Source: Saccoglossus kowalevskii (taxonomy: Eukaryota > Hemichordata > Enteropneusta > Harrimaniidae). From it: DNA of 12,519 nt. Location: assembly GCF_000003605.2 (NCBI RefSeq), contig NW_003107090.1, positions 743,480 to 755,998 on the forward strand, written 5' to 3'. A program made the translations under genes and the position numbers. This document shows positions 1 through 7,779 of the stretch, in pieces; position 1 is the stretch's first letter; every line of letters begins with the position of its first letter. The notes below the pieces were generated by a model. That model did no database searches, was not told where the DNA came from, and saw nothing but the letters and a program-made list of their open reading frames with translations.

Positions 1-540
1 TTAATGTATGTACCAAATTTGAATGAAATCCGTCCATGCATAACTGAGATCCGGGTCCGGAATGGTGAAAATGTGCGATTTCAATGCATTTTCGGCCTTA
101 AAGCGGCCGCCATTTGGCTATCGTTAATGAGATCATGAAACAAATGCACATACATATTTGTGACATGATGTACTTGTGTGTGTGAAGTTTGAACTCGATC
201 AATCCAAGCATGTCTCAGATACGGATCCAGAACTGAATTCTTTGAAACAAAATGGCCGCCAGTCGGCCATTTCGAACCCGATCCAAAAAAAAAAATGACG
301 TGCATCAAGGTCCTATTATGTTTAATGTATGTACCAAATTTGAACAAAATCCGTCCATGCATAACTGAGATCCGGGTCCAGAATGGTGAAAATGTGCGAT
401 TTTGATGCATTTTCGGCCTTAAAATGGCCGCTATTCGGCTATCGTTAATCGGTTCATGAAAAAAATGCATGTGCATATGTCCCATATAATGTGTGATGTA
501 TGAGTGAAGTTTGAACTTAATCGGTCCATGCATGTTCGAG
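1..540 (+). repeat. Tandem core repeat, about 320-bp dimer of two 150-170-bp modules
   Basis: Module type A begins near 103 and 424 (GGCCGC followed by GGCTATCGTTAAT and a TCATGAAA block). Type B begins near 252 (ATGGCCGCCAGTCGGCCATT followed by a poly-A run). A partial B module lies at the left edge. A-to-A spacing is about 320 bp; A-to-B is 148 bp and B-to-A is 172 bp. The A copies resemble each other more than they resemble B, which means the array grew as a dimer. The first A module contains a chance NotI site (GCGGCCGC, 103-110). Confidence 0.85.
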
Positions 541-552
541 ATACAGGTGATC

Positions 553-576
553 ACGGACGCACGGACGCACGGACGC
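553..576 (+). repeat. Minisatellite, three perfect copies of ACGGACGC
   Basis: Three exact 8-bp units lie between the core repeats and the terminal hairpin of the copy 1 element. A short GAC/ACGG-type array in this position is a recurrent part of bivalve pearl-type elements. Confidence 0.9.
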
Positions 577-593
577 ACACAGGGCAAAACATA

Positions 594-629
594 AGTCCCC
601 GTTTTCGGACTGCGTCCGAACGGGGACTA
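594..629 (+). repeat. Terminal hairpin of copy 1 element
   Basis: Arms AGTCCCCGTT and CGGAC pair with GTCCG and AACGGGGACT, leaving a TT bulge on the 5' side and a 3-nt loop TGC. The long GC-rich stem followed immediately by TAA resembles the 3' hairpin that marks the end of Helitron/Helentron-type elements. The same stem recurs at 3559-3594. Confidence 0.88.
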
Positions 630-636
630 ACAAATA

Positions 637-2949
637 GCCGAACACAAACGTTTTTTAATACACTTAACGATACTCCATATAATCTAACTAAAACGACAGC
701 ACGATGTGATGGGCATGTCAATGTGGTTTATAAGTGTTTGAATGAATGCCACACAGTATGCGGTACGTTCTTTAGTCGTAGTATTGACTCTCCACTAATA
801 ATTAACAGAAAGCACAATCCCAGGGGCGTGTTAATGCATCGATTTGTCGGTAAGTTATTTGACAGTCGTAATTGATACAGAGGACAGGTCCAAGTGTAAG
901 TGTAAATGCTGCGCTATATCTAAATATATATCGAGAGTACAAAACAGAATCAAACGGTGATCAAAAAGCGTCAATTTCTAATTAATTATAAATTTTATGA
1001 AAGTAAAATAATACATCTTACTAGCATATGCTTCCGTATAATGATATTGGCGTTGTAAGCTAGAAATTATATGGATACCGAGATTTAGTTTTTTTCGCAC
1101 AACTGAAGTTGAATTACTAATAAGTACTACATCAACGAAAACACGTTAATTATTAATTATTATCCATGTTATGCTTCATTGTAATTGTAAAATATTTACA
1201 CAATTTGACCGGTAACTGACCCCGTTGTTGGTTAAATTATCTTACTGTCGTATTTGATACAATTTAACAGCAGGCCTGAATCAATCAACATTTACCATTG
1301 CCCTCAAAGTTTAACGCCATGATAACAAGAAAGAAGTTCATTTTTATTTTTTCTGTGTCTAGTTCATGGCGGAACAGAGCAACAGGTCCATTCACTAAAC
1401 ACACACAAATCCCATCGAAGTTCACGGCGACTGGAAACTTGTAATATGCATACTTTCTTTTTAATTCAAATCCTTTTGTGAGTTACAGCATCAACTCGCA
1501 TAATCTCATTTTCGAGGATCTATTTCATCAAGTGTGGTGTCGACAAAAAAGAAAACTGCGGCCAGTGAGTGATTTTTTAAAATGAACGCTGAATTTCTCA
1601 GCAATTTTACATACACCTTTGTTGAAACCACAAACATTCACCCAGTGTCAATATTTACAATCTGCAAAAATTACCATTTTCAGCCTTCACTTTCACTGTT
1701 CTTGAAGCTAAATATGATTTCTCGGTCGATAAACATGGAGGTAAATAACAGTGAAAAGTATGTACACAATGCAATGAATAAATTATGCAATACTTTTGAA
1801 CTATTTATTTTCAGACAATAATTACAGGATTATTTAATATAATGGCATCATTTCACGTTGTTAAGAATATAAAAACATTGCCCCGCATTGTGTACATTTT
1901 AGGACTAGATCTAAAGCCAATTTTACCGCTCGATCGACAACAGTTTTACCATCGTATCAAGTATTATTTCGGATTAGTGCTACTCGCACTGAACACCCGT
2001 TCTCTGTCTATTTCAACACCTACATATCTCAAATAGCGAGTCGGTTGTTTCAAGTAGCAGAACGATAAGTAGGAGACCAACTTTTCTAAATTAGTTGAGA
2101 AACTGTTAAGTAGGTCGATTTTAGTATTTGATCGATTTAGTATTTGATCGATTGTGTTTATGGGCCACAAGTGACTGATAACCACTTCGTCAAGTGATTT
2201 TGAATTAGATGCAAGATACTATTAATTATTACATATGTACTGCAGTTTATTTTGATTCGTCCCTGAAATCAAAATCGGTATTTTCACAGCTCATATGCAA
2301 ATGAGGTCTGAGAGCAAACAAAGTAGTAGCGTTTTTCGAAACATAGCAGAAATAAACAATAATTAGAAGTATGATATTTTTCCCTTGGGGTACATGAATA
2401 TACTTGCCGAGTGAAATGAAATTTGAACAACAGTAATGGTACTTTAGGCAGTCACTTATTTTGTACGGCCGTAGGATACACCGCATCACTTGTGAAAATA
2501 ACTTCCATACGCAACAAAAGCCACACTGTAATTGGTGAGTAAATGATAATCGTTTGGGATAAATATCCTTCTTATGCGATATAAATTGTACCAATATTAA
2601 TAATTACGTAATAATTACATCATAGGAAAAATAAACTTGGAATAATCTCGGAATAAAATAAGTTATTTGTATCAATAAATACGTGCAGTCTGCATTATGA
2701 GTCTCTGTATATCAGTCTTCACCACACTCCCACTCCTCTAATACATATCAAAAATTCTCCTAAACGATTGTGAAGATATATGTATCAACAAGTCATTGAA
2801 AATGACACAGTCCCCGTTAAATTTTTGAGAGTTTTCTTTGTGCTCGTCATATTAAAGAGGAGGGGTTGTCGCAAGTGTGTCCTTGAAACTTGAGTTCCAA
2901 GTGACGTATACAACAAATTGTTTATTTACATCAAAACATGTGTTCCGTG
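637..2949. other. AT-rich spacer without recognised genes
   Basis: About 2.3 kb of AT-rich DNA separates the two hairpin elements. The open frames here are short (79 codons at 1582-1821 and 64 at 1842-2036 on plus; 115 at 2247-2594 on minus). Their composition is low-complexity, with no motif I recognise, so I do not call them genes. The only clear structure is a 16-bp tandem duplication at 2121-2152. Confidence 0.6.
2115..2153 (+). repeat. Two-copy 16-bp tandem duplication
   Basis: The unit TTAGTATTTGATCGAT occurs twice in perfect tandem (2121-2136 and 2137-2152), with a partial TCGAT before it. It is short, probably a replication-slippage product, and no function is evident. Confidence 0.85.
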
Positions 2950-3510
2950 TAGTAGTAATATGGCCAAAAATATAAAACAGCCGTTATTCGGCCATCTTTG
3001 ATCTGATTATGAAACACACTGATATGTATGATGTATGTGCCAAATACGAATAAAAATGGTACATAAATTGAGGAAATATAGTAGTAAGGCCAAAAAGTCA
3101 GATGGCTGTCAATCGGCCATCTTTGGCCAGATTTTGAAACAAATTGTCATGGACATGCATCCTAACATGTTTAAAGTACATGTATGTGCCAAATTTGAAT
3201 GATAACTGACAGAGCACGTCCAATATACCGCATAAAAAAACAAAAAAACAAGATGCCTGCCAGTCGACCATCTTTGATCCAATTGTCAAATAAATCGTCA
3301 TGGACATGTATCCTAACATGTATAATCTATGTACCAAGTTTGAATGAAAACTGGCAAAGCATGTTCAAAATACAACATTTTCAAAAAACAAGATGGCTGC
3401 CAGTCGGCCATTTTGAATCGAATCGCTAAACCGCTGCATGTGCATATGTCCCACATAAAGTACTAGGCACATGCAAAGAATGAACGGAATCGGTCCAAGG
3501 GATTGCGAGA
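2950..3510 (+). repeat. Tandem core repeat, four modules of about 120-150 bp
   Basis: Each module reads roughly GATGGCTGCCAGTCGGCCAT, then TTTGAxxC, a TGTCATGGACATG(C/T)ATCCTAACATG block (modules 2 and 3), then TATGTGCCAAATTTGAATG. These blocks are alignable with the modules at 1-540, so the two arrays are homologous. The 160-bp-scale core recalls the ancient bivalve BIV160-type satellite, but I cannot confirm that without an alignment. Confidence 0.8.
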
Positions 3511-3516
3511 TATGAC

Positions 3517-3546
3517 TCCGGACGGACGCACAGACGCACGGACGAA
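3517..3546 (+). repeat. Degenerate GGACGCAC minisatellite of copy 2
   Basis: GGACGGACGCACAGACGCAC followed by GGACGAAG forms three to four imperfect 8-bp units. It sits in the same place as the perfect array of copy 1, between the last core module and the hairpin. Confidence 0.8.
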
Positions 3547-3558
3547 GACCGAATTATA

Positions 3559-3594
3559 AGTCCCCGTTTTCGGACTTTGTCCGAACGGGGACTA
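3559..3594 (+). repeat. Terminal hairpin of copy 2 element
   Basis: The stem sequence is identical to that of the copy 1 hairpin, including the TT bulge. The loop differs: TTT here, TGC in copy 1. TAA follows directly, as in copy 1. Confidence 0.88.
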
Positions 3595-3599
3595 ACTAG

Positions 3600-4800
3600 A
3601 ACTCGGGAATGATTATCCAGTAATACATACATTTTTTTAAAGACTGATCTACGGGCAATAAGTAGCATTCCTCTGTCAGTCAGTTCTCTTCAATGCAGCA
3701 CTGTAAAAACAGCTTTCACAAACACTGTCATTGTACCTGTGCACGTATTGACGAATTATTCACATTTAAATTTGACAATACACATTTTGATGGAGTGTAT
3801 AATTCCACTCTCACTGAGTGCTTGCATATATACATGAGTAATAACCCAACATCTATGCTTCAACGGGTTACATAATCCCATTCTAGTCGGTAACATTCGT
3901 TATATCACTTGCTTAACTCCATATTAATTGTATGTGTATTATCCATTGTAAATATAACATTTCAGTGAATGATTAGAGAAAAATATCATCAATGTATTTC
4001 ATTTAAAAGAAAAGATATGCCTTACACACATTGGTATGCATTCTGGTTGGTGATTTCAATATTATCGCAAATCTATCTTTAGCAATTCATTTCTAGCAAC
4101 CCGACCGAATAACCTTTATACATCATTCAAAAAGGAATATTAGGTTATTCCAAGATTACCTAGACAAAGCAGATTGGGCTGAGCTTTGACCGTCATAAGA
4201 TAATTAATAATTTCACAAATATGTTTTTGAGTATATAACATAAACACTAACCCATTATTTTCAAATATATAAACCCAAAAGAAAATTTAGATAACGTAGA
4301 TAACTGCTGAATAATATGTTCAAAAGTGATAATAAAATATCAGGTATATATTTACTTGTTCAGATACAAAAGATATCGGAATATGATCACAAATGTCCTG
4401 TAGAAAGCAAAACAAGGTTTCCTATTCTGAACTGTTCATTAAGTGCTTTGATAATATAGATATGTTGTCAATACTATTTTAGGTGGAGGTAAAACTAAAA
4501 TAAAGTAAAATCACGCTGTTCTCTTGAATTTCAGTCTACTTGTAGTAATCAGATGACCGAGCTAACAGGATATTATAATTTATTTCAATAATTGTGTTGT
4601 CTCCATTGGAAATGATCTCGCACGCAAAATCAATGATATGATACTTCGCAATCACTATAGATTTGAGACCCACATACATTCATTGTTACACCCCTGAACT
4701 AGTCGCGATAAAGCACTTGATATTTTGAGGTTTGTGATCAAATCAGCCCTAGATTTATAATAATGTTTTAAAGTAAATATATGCATTTGTTTCTTCTGTG
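3600..4800. other. AT-rich spacer without recognised genes
   Basis: About 1.2 kb of AT-rich DNA. The longest plus frame is 60 codons at 3693-3875 and shows no motif. I see no tandem array, RNA gene or terminal inverted repeat. Confidence 0.6.
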
Positions 4801-4818
4801 TATGCAACCGATTTAGGT

Positions 4819-5138
4819 TCGACAACAAGAGGTGAGATCTACTATGGAGTTTATCTTGAAAACTATCTTTGGATGTACCAAAATAATGTCATCAGTGAAA
4901 TGTTTGAGTTTGGGTTGAAAGTAATTGATCATGTTGTGGATATTGATGTCTAGGCATTCAATTGTGACGGATATAGTGTAACCAACAATGCAATGGTTAG
5001 AGTGAATGTAAAGGAAAATACAAAAACAAACTGCAATCGAACATATCTCGACCATAATGTCTTTGAGAGCCAGCCAAATGGCACCTATGTACGCCTGGGA
5101 GTCCAAATGATATTCAATATGCATCTGTGGAATCTAAG
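4819..5138 (+). pseudogene. Exon-like reading frame of unknown family, interrupted by one TAG
   Basis: I do not recognise this protein. From 4819 one frame runs about 107 codons with a single stop (TAG, 4951-4953). Before the stop it reads GEIYYGVYLENYLWMYQNN, then FGLKVIDHVVDIDV. After it comes AFNCDGYSVTNNAMVRVNV, then VFESQPNGTYVRLGVQ. Residue composition is balanced and looks coding, unlike the surrounding AT-rich frames. A pyrimidine-rich stretch ending in TTAG (4813-4816) could be a splice acceptor and AAG/GTTACA near 5138 a weak donor. It stops just before the recombinase element begins. A minus-strand frame of 103 codons (4813-5124) overlaps and looks like its shadow. Alternatives are a decayed host exon, a selenoprotein-free readthrough artefact, an unrelated transposon fragment, or chance. 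Confidence 0.33.
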
Positions 5139-5168
5139 GTTACAGACTTCATTATTAATTCAAATACA

Positions 5169-5310
5169 AATTCAAACACCGAGTGGCAGATCCCCCAGTA
5201 GGTGGTAGATCGCCTTTTTTGTCTTTGGGACGGTCCCAAGGTTGATCTCTTTTCCAATCACTGGAATGCCAAGCTCGAGCTCACCTGCCTTCAGACACTG
5301 GTGGTGCTCA
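5169..5310 (+). pseudogene. Tail of RT/RNase H polyprotein, fragment
   Basis: One frame reads NTEWQIPQ, a TAG (5199-5201), then VVDRLFCLWDGPKVDLFSN and HWNAKLELTC. The pattern TEW...VVDRLF..W..P.VDLFATR.N.KLP is characteristic of the end of the RNase H region in DIRS-order polyproteins, just before the recombinase. Reverse transcriptase and the RNase H core are absent upstream. After NAKLELTC the frame loses family resemblance, so some 50-100 residues between this block and the recombinase N-terminus appear deleted. Confidence 0.7.
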
Positions 5311-5311
5311 A

Positions 5312-5952
5312 ATGTCCAGTGAAGGTCTGGTCCTAATGTTGCTGGACCTTCTAGTCATGTCCCCAGGGGAGTTGCCGGATCTTCTGGACCTGCTGTCCCA
5401 GCTGGATGGTACTCCCTCCGATGAGCCCCACATTGTTCCATCTTCATGCAATCACAAGGCTTTTCTGAGAAGTTATCCAAGTGTTTCGCTTTTGGCACAG
5501 TCGAACAACACCAGACTCCAGTTGGAGACCCTACATCAATTGGTGTAGCGGAAGGGAGATTGATCATCTCCGTCCCTCTATTAGCGAGGTAGCCGATTTT
5601 TTCTTGTATTTATTTGATCAAGAAAAATCTATATTCAGTATTATCAGAATCTGCTGGACTGAAACCGGCCCCGAATTTGGTTATGCTACAATTGTTTAAG
5701 TCTTTCGCTTGAAATGCTGTGCGCCAAAGGGCTAACGAATCATCTCAACTGGGACTTGTTGTTGATCCTGGCGGCGTTACGACCCCCCTATGAGCCTATG
5801 GAAAGGCGACATGGAGTAAGTCATTATGAAAACAGTTTTTCTATTTTGCTCTGGTGCTAGGTAGGCAGCGTTCAGAGATCAGAACACTGTCCTTCACTGA
5901 CGGATGTGCCTCCTTTATGAGTTTGCAAGTTATTTTGAAGACTCTGATGGGC
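5312..5952 (+). pseudogene. Tyrosine recombinase, N-terminal part and start of catalytic domain, frameshifted
   Basis: The protein would cut and rejoin circular cDNA with genomic DNA. At least three frames must be combined. Frame one (from 5312) gives LLDLLVMSPGELPDLLDLL and KAFLRSYPSVSLLA, the usual pre-core linker. Frame two (from about 5511) gives RPYINWCSGREIDHL and PSISEVADFFLYLFDQEKS, the SAM-like core-binding domain. Frame three (5699-5810) gives LEMLCAKGLTNHLNWDLLL and LAALRPPYEPME. A further shift (from 5818) gives GRQRSEIRTLSFTDG, where the Arg codon at 5869-5871 fits the first catalytic Arg of the R...HxxR...Y set. There is a TGA in this last stretch (5827-5829). The expected GYRS-type segment after DQEKS is eroded. 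It ends LKTLMGF at the poly-T of the inserted SINE and resumes at 6405. It is a pseudogene, clearly of the DIRS/Ngaro recombinase family. Confidence 0.82.
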
Positions 5953-6398
5953 TTTTTTTTTTTTTAAATATTTTTTGTGCCAGGCGACAGTTCCGGACAT
6001 TCAGTGTCACTGTTGTCTCACCTGACTTTTTTTTTTTGTATGTGCAAATTTCAAGTGTTAGTGACGACACCTAGTGCATTTTGCCACAGAAGTCATGTTT
6101 GGAACTACATGACAGGGCTGTGTGGCCATCTCTCTGTCAAATGGGAATTTGTAATGCGCTATCCTCGCGTCAACCAGGCCCGGTCGAACACAAGCATCTG
6201 CGGACCTTAACCAAGGTTCCCCCAAAGTCGCATTCGTTAGTGAATGAATCTCGGCCAGTGGAATTGGCCTTTCCATTGAGTCTGTGGTACACTCACCCAG
6301 AGTAGGGGTCGACCCTTTTGATGTTCAGCCTAAGGTAGGATTTGAACTTAGGCCTACCGATCATGAGTCTGATGCGACAACCACTATGCTACCAGTGA
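5953..6398 (-). mobile_element. tRNA-derived SINE inserted antisense in the recombinase
   Basis: Read on the minus strand, it has a tRNA-like head (6398 down to 6332), then a roughly 300-bp body, then A-rich tails. Two tails are possible: a T11 run at 6027-6037 and a T13 run at 5953-5965 on plus, which become poly-A on minus. The host recombinase reads LKTLMGF up to 5952 and SKNQFPGRDLKAIVIP from 6407, which in this protein family are adjacent, so everything between is an insertion. I take the outer T13 as the 3' end. If the inner one is the tail, 5953-6026 is a second insertion or the LINE-like 3' tail. No clean target-site duplication is visible. The body was not matched to a named SINE domain. 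SINEs are Pol III transcribed and moved by a partner LINE. Confidence 0.72.
6332..6398 (-). promoter_or_regulatory. tRNA(Met)-like SINE head with Pol III A and B boxes
   Basis: On the minus strand the A box reads TAGCATAGTGG (6391-6381) and the B box AGTTCAAATCC (6348-6338), spaced as in a tRNA. The anticodon loop CTCATGA (6367-6361) places CAT at positions 34-36, as in elongator tRNA-Met, and the surrounding TCAGACTCAT matches the usual tRNA-Met anticodon arm. Anticodon- and T-stem pairs are broken, and no 3' acceptor strand follows. It is therefore a SINE promoter relic and not a tRNA gene. Confidence 0.72.
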
Positions 6399-6404
6399 CC
6401 GGTG

Positions 6405-6900
6405 TTTCCAAGAACCAATTCCCAGGACGTGACCTGAAAGCGATCGTCATCCCACACCTCAGGAACATAGTGGGCACGGAGGACCGTCATGAACGAATTG
6501 TCCTGTCCGAGCTCTGAGCTGGTACTTTGATTGCACCAAGGTGTCCAGGGGCGAGAAGCACATGTTTGTCTGTATGGGCAGGGAAAGCAAAGCCATTCTG
6601 CCTCGAATATCACCATTTCACAGTGGATACTCGATACGATCATGGGATGTATAATTTAACGGCTTCTTCAACAACCAGTTTGGAACGTCACTAGCTGAGG
6701 GCATACGAAGAGTGAAGAGTAGCCAACTCTTTGGCTTTGATGTATGGTGTCTTGCTTGAGCAGGATTCTGGAGATTTCAGAATGTCTTCATTACTATTAC
6801 CTTGGAGACCTCCAAGCGTTGGAGGTGGGTCTCTAGAGGTTGGGATCAGTGGCCACAGGTCAAACAGTTTTTGTGGACCCAGCCTGCACCACCTAAGGGC
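6405..6900 (+). pseudogene. Tyrosine recombinase, C-terminal catalytic part, frameshifted
   Basis: This continues the recombinase beyond the SINE. Frame one gives SKNQFPGRDLKAIVIP, then IVGTEDRHE. A second frame gives CPVRALSWYFDCTK and SRGEKHMFVCMGRES (from 6499). A third gives ISQWILDTI near 6610. The last part gives ALMYGV, then ILEISE and HYYYLGDLQALE (6789-6824). One tyrosine of HYYYLGDL fits the catalytic nucleophile at the position of the family's FTKFYLRD motif. The HxxR box expected before it is degraded: the local reading is KSSQLFGF, where KSHQIRAF-like text is usual. A TGA interrupts frame one at 6515-6517. The gene therefore carries frameshifts and lost catalytic residues in addition to the SINE insertion. 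Confidence 0.82.
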
Positions 6901-7260
6901 ATAGTGCACGAAAGCGTTAACGCGATGGCGTCTTTAGTCAAAACCAGCCTCTTTTTGCTTGTTGTTGCTGGCTCCGATCTATGCTATCAAACCCAACCAA
7001 TATACTGTTTTAATATATCAAAATTGTTTGGGCCCTATTTTATTGTTCAGGCCTTAGTAAGGCTCCCTAAGTTGGCGGGGGGGGTGTCTACATTTGAGGC
7101 ACCAAGTCCCTGATTGTCATCTGATTGGTTGCATGGCACGTCAAGACTCCTTGTTAGCGAGTAGTTTTAGATTTCTCTAAGTTTTTGACCATTTCTTCTT
7201 TTTTGTGTCGAAAAATGTGTGCATTTCAGGCGTTGAAGCTTCCCATCCTCGGTGAGCGTG
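6901..7260 (+). other. 3' non-coding part of the retrotransposon, with a G-run
   Basis: After the recombinase comes about 360 bp without coding signal, including an eight-base G-run (7077-7084) and pyrimidine-rich text. It lies between the recombinase C-terminus and the first 3' direct repeat, so I assign it to the element. The frame at 6802-7113 reads through part of it but has no recognised domain. Confidence 0.55.
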
Positions 7261-7313
7261 CCTAACAAGTGATAAATGAAATTTATTATTTCCATGGATT
7301 GTTTTGGTAGGTG
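7261..7313 (+). repeat. 3' direct repeat B1 of the retrotransposon
   Basis: It begins CCTAACAAGTGATAAATGAA, continues ATTTATTATTTCCATGGATT and ends TTTTGGTAGGTGAT. It matches 7509-7560 at most positions with one single-base gap, at an offset of 248 bp. Direct repeats flanking a spacer at the 3' end fit the B1-A2-B2 split-repeat layout of Ngaro elements. Confidence 0.72.
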
Positions 7314-7314
7314 A

Positions 7315-7508
7315 TGTCCATCTCCCCACAAGCTTCCGAGCGACCTGCTGTGGTGTACCATTTGGGAGAATGAAAACTACAGGCCTCGAGTGCGTGATTG
7401 CCCTGGGGTGACCCCTTAGGCGAGGCTTTTTTTTTTAGAGAATGTTGTCCTTTGGACCCGGGTATATTCTTTAATAGTTTCTGTTTGGAGCTGTAATATG
7501 TAATTAAG
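7315..7508 (+). other. Spacer between the 3' direct repeats, candidate A2 repeat
   Basis: In a split-direct-repeat element this spacer (A2) should match the element's 5' end (A1). The 5' end is missing from this copy, so the match cannot be tested here. It contains a CpG-bearing GC-rich stretch around 7380-7430 and a T9 run at 7430-7438. No coding signal. Confidence 0.45.
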
Positions 7509-7562
7509 CCTAACGAGTAATAAATAAAATTTATTGTTTCCACGGATTTTCTGGTAGGTATT
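7509..7562 (+). repeat. 3' direct repeat B2 of the retrotransposon
   Basis: It begins CCTAACGAGTAATAAATAAA, continues ATTTATTGTTTCCACGGATT and ends CTGGTAGGTATT. It is the partner of 7261-7313 and probably the 3' terminus of the element, since nothing resembling the element follows. Confidence 0.72.
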
Positions 7563-7779
7563 ATTAGGTGAACAAACGGGTTTGTACAACCCTAATAAAT
7601 TGTCAGCAGTGCATGTATTATTATTGCCATGAACGGTACAAGATGGTTTAGTTGTATTTCATTGAGATAATTCAACAAAAAGTGAATGCTACATTTCAAT
7701 TTATTTACATGGTTATGTAGAGAATTCATCGTGTAATTTCATTGTTAATTTATCGTGTTATGAGGTGCATTTATGGTGA

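Larger units (their letters stand above)
1..636 (+). mobile_element. Non-autonomous tandem-core element with 3' hairpin (pearl/HINE-like), copy 1, cut by window edge
   Basis: The sequence shows a diverged tandem array followed by an 8-bp minisatellite (553-576) and a perfect-armed hairpin (594-629) ending in CTAA. The array alternates two related modules of about 150-170 bp, so the true period is about 320 bp: the text from 1 is repeated from 320 (both carry ATGTATGTACCAAATTTGAA and CCGTCCATGCATAACTGAGA). Each module carries a GGCCGCCA...CGGC core (near 103, 252 and 424). Core repeats, then minisatellite, then palindrome is the known plan of bivalve pearl/CvE elements and of Helentron-derived HINEs, which are mobilised in trans by Rep/helicase proteins. 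It has no coding capacity. The left end lies outside the window. Open frames across it on either strand are by-products of the repeats. Class assignment is from architecture, not from a search. Confidence 0.75.
2950..3598 (+). mobile_element. Non-autonomous tandem-core element with 3' hairpin (pearl/HINE-like), copy 2
   Basis: Four diverged core modules have GGCTGCCAGTCGGCCAT-like centres near 2979, 3101, 3252 and 3392 (spacings about 122, 151 and 140 bp). They are followed by a GGACGCAC-type minisatellite and the same terminal hairpin as copy 1, ending CTAACTAG. The first two modules share the lead TAGTAGTAA...GGCCAAAAA (2950 and 3079), so the 5' end is probably at or just before 2950. Orientation matches copy 1. 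Spacing is more uniform than in copy 1 and the A/B alternation is not obvious, so the internal array is organised differently although the 3' end is nearly identical. No protein is encoded; frames crossing it are repeat by-products. Mobilisation by a Helentron in trans is inferred from the family. Confidence 0.75.
5157..7562 (+). mobile_element. Decayed tyrosine-recombinase retrotransposon (DIRS order, probably Ngaro-like), 5'-truncated
   Basis: The order is the tail of an RT/RNase H polyprotein (to about 5310), a tyrosine recombinase in several frames (5312-6900), a non-coding 3' region with a G-run, and a pair of direct repeats at 7261 and 7509. DIRS-order elements use reverse transcription and a tyrosine recombinase instead of an integrase, giving circular intermediates and no target duplication. 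Direct repeats split around a spacer near the 3' end are the Ngaro arrangement, whereas DIRS itself has inverted repeats. The RT domain and the 5' end are missing, since only the last polyprotein residues are readable upstream. Several frameshifts and stops make it non-functional. GC content is higher than in the flanks. A minus-strand SINE is nested at 5953-6398. Order assignment is firm; Ngaro versus DIRS is inferred from the repeats only. Confidence 0.82.

Noticed and set aside
81-587. 168-codon minus-strand open frame across the copy 1 repeat array
   Set aside because: It lies wholly in the tandem core repeats and its protein repeats with the DNA modules (two near-identical HGPIKFK/HGRILFK blocks). 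It is explained by repeat structure, not coding.
2293-2302. ATGCAAAT octamer (POU/Oct site) within a near-palindrome
   Set aside because: A perfect octamer is expected by chance at this base composition, and no gene starts nearby.
2247-2594. 115-codon minus-strand open frame
   Set aside because: No motif, signal or family resemblance. Composition follows AT-rich chance, and there is no supporting splice or promoter context.
6332-6398. Functional tRNA-Met gene on the minus strand
   Set aside because: The acceptor 3' strand is absent, anticodon and T stems are mismatched, and the sequence continues into a SINE body.
6802-7113. 103-codon plus frame at the end of the retrotransposon
   Set aside because: It overlaps the recombinase C-terminus in the wrong frame and then runs into the non-coding 3' region with the G-run.
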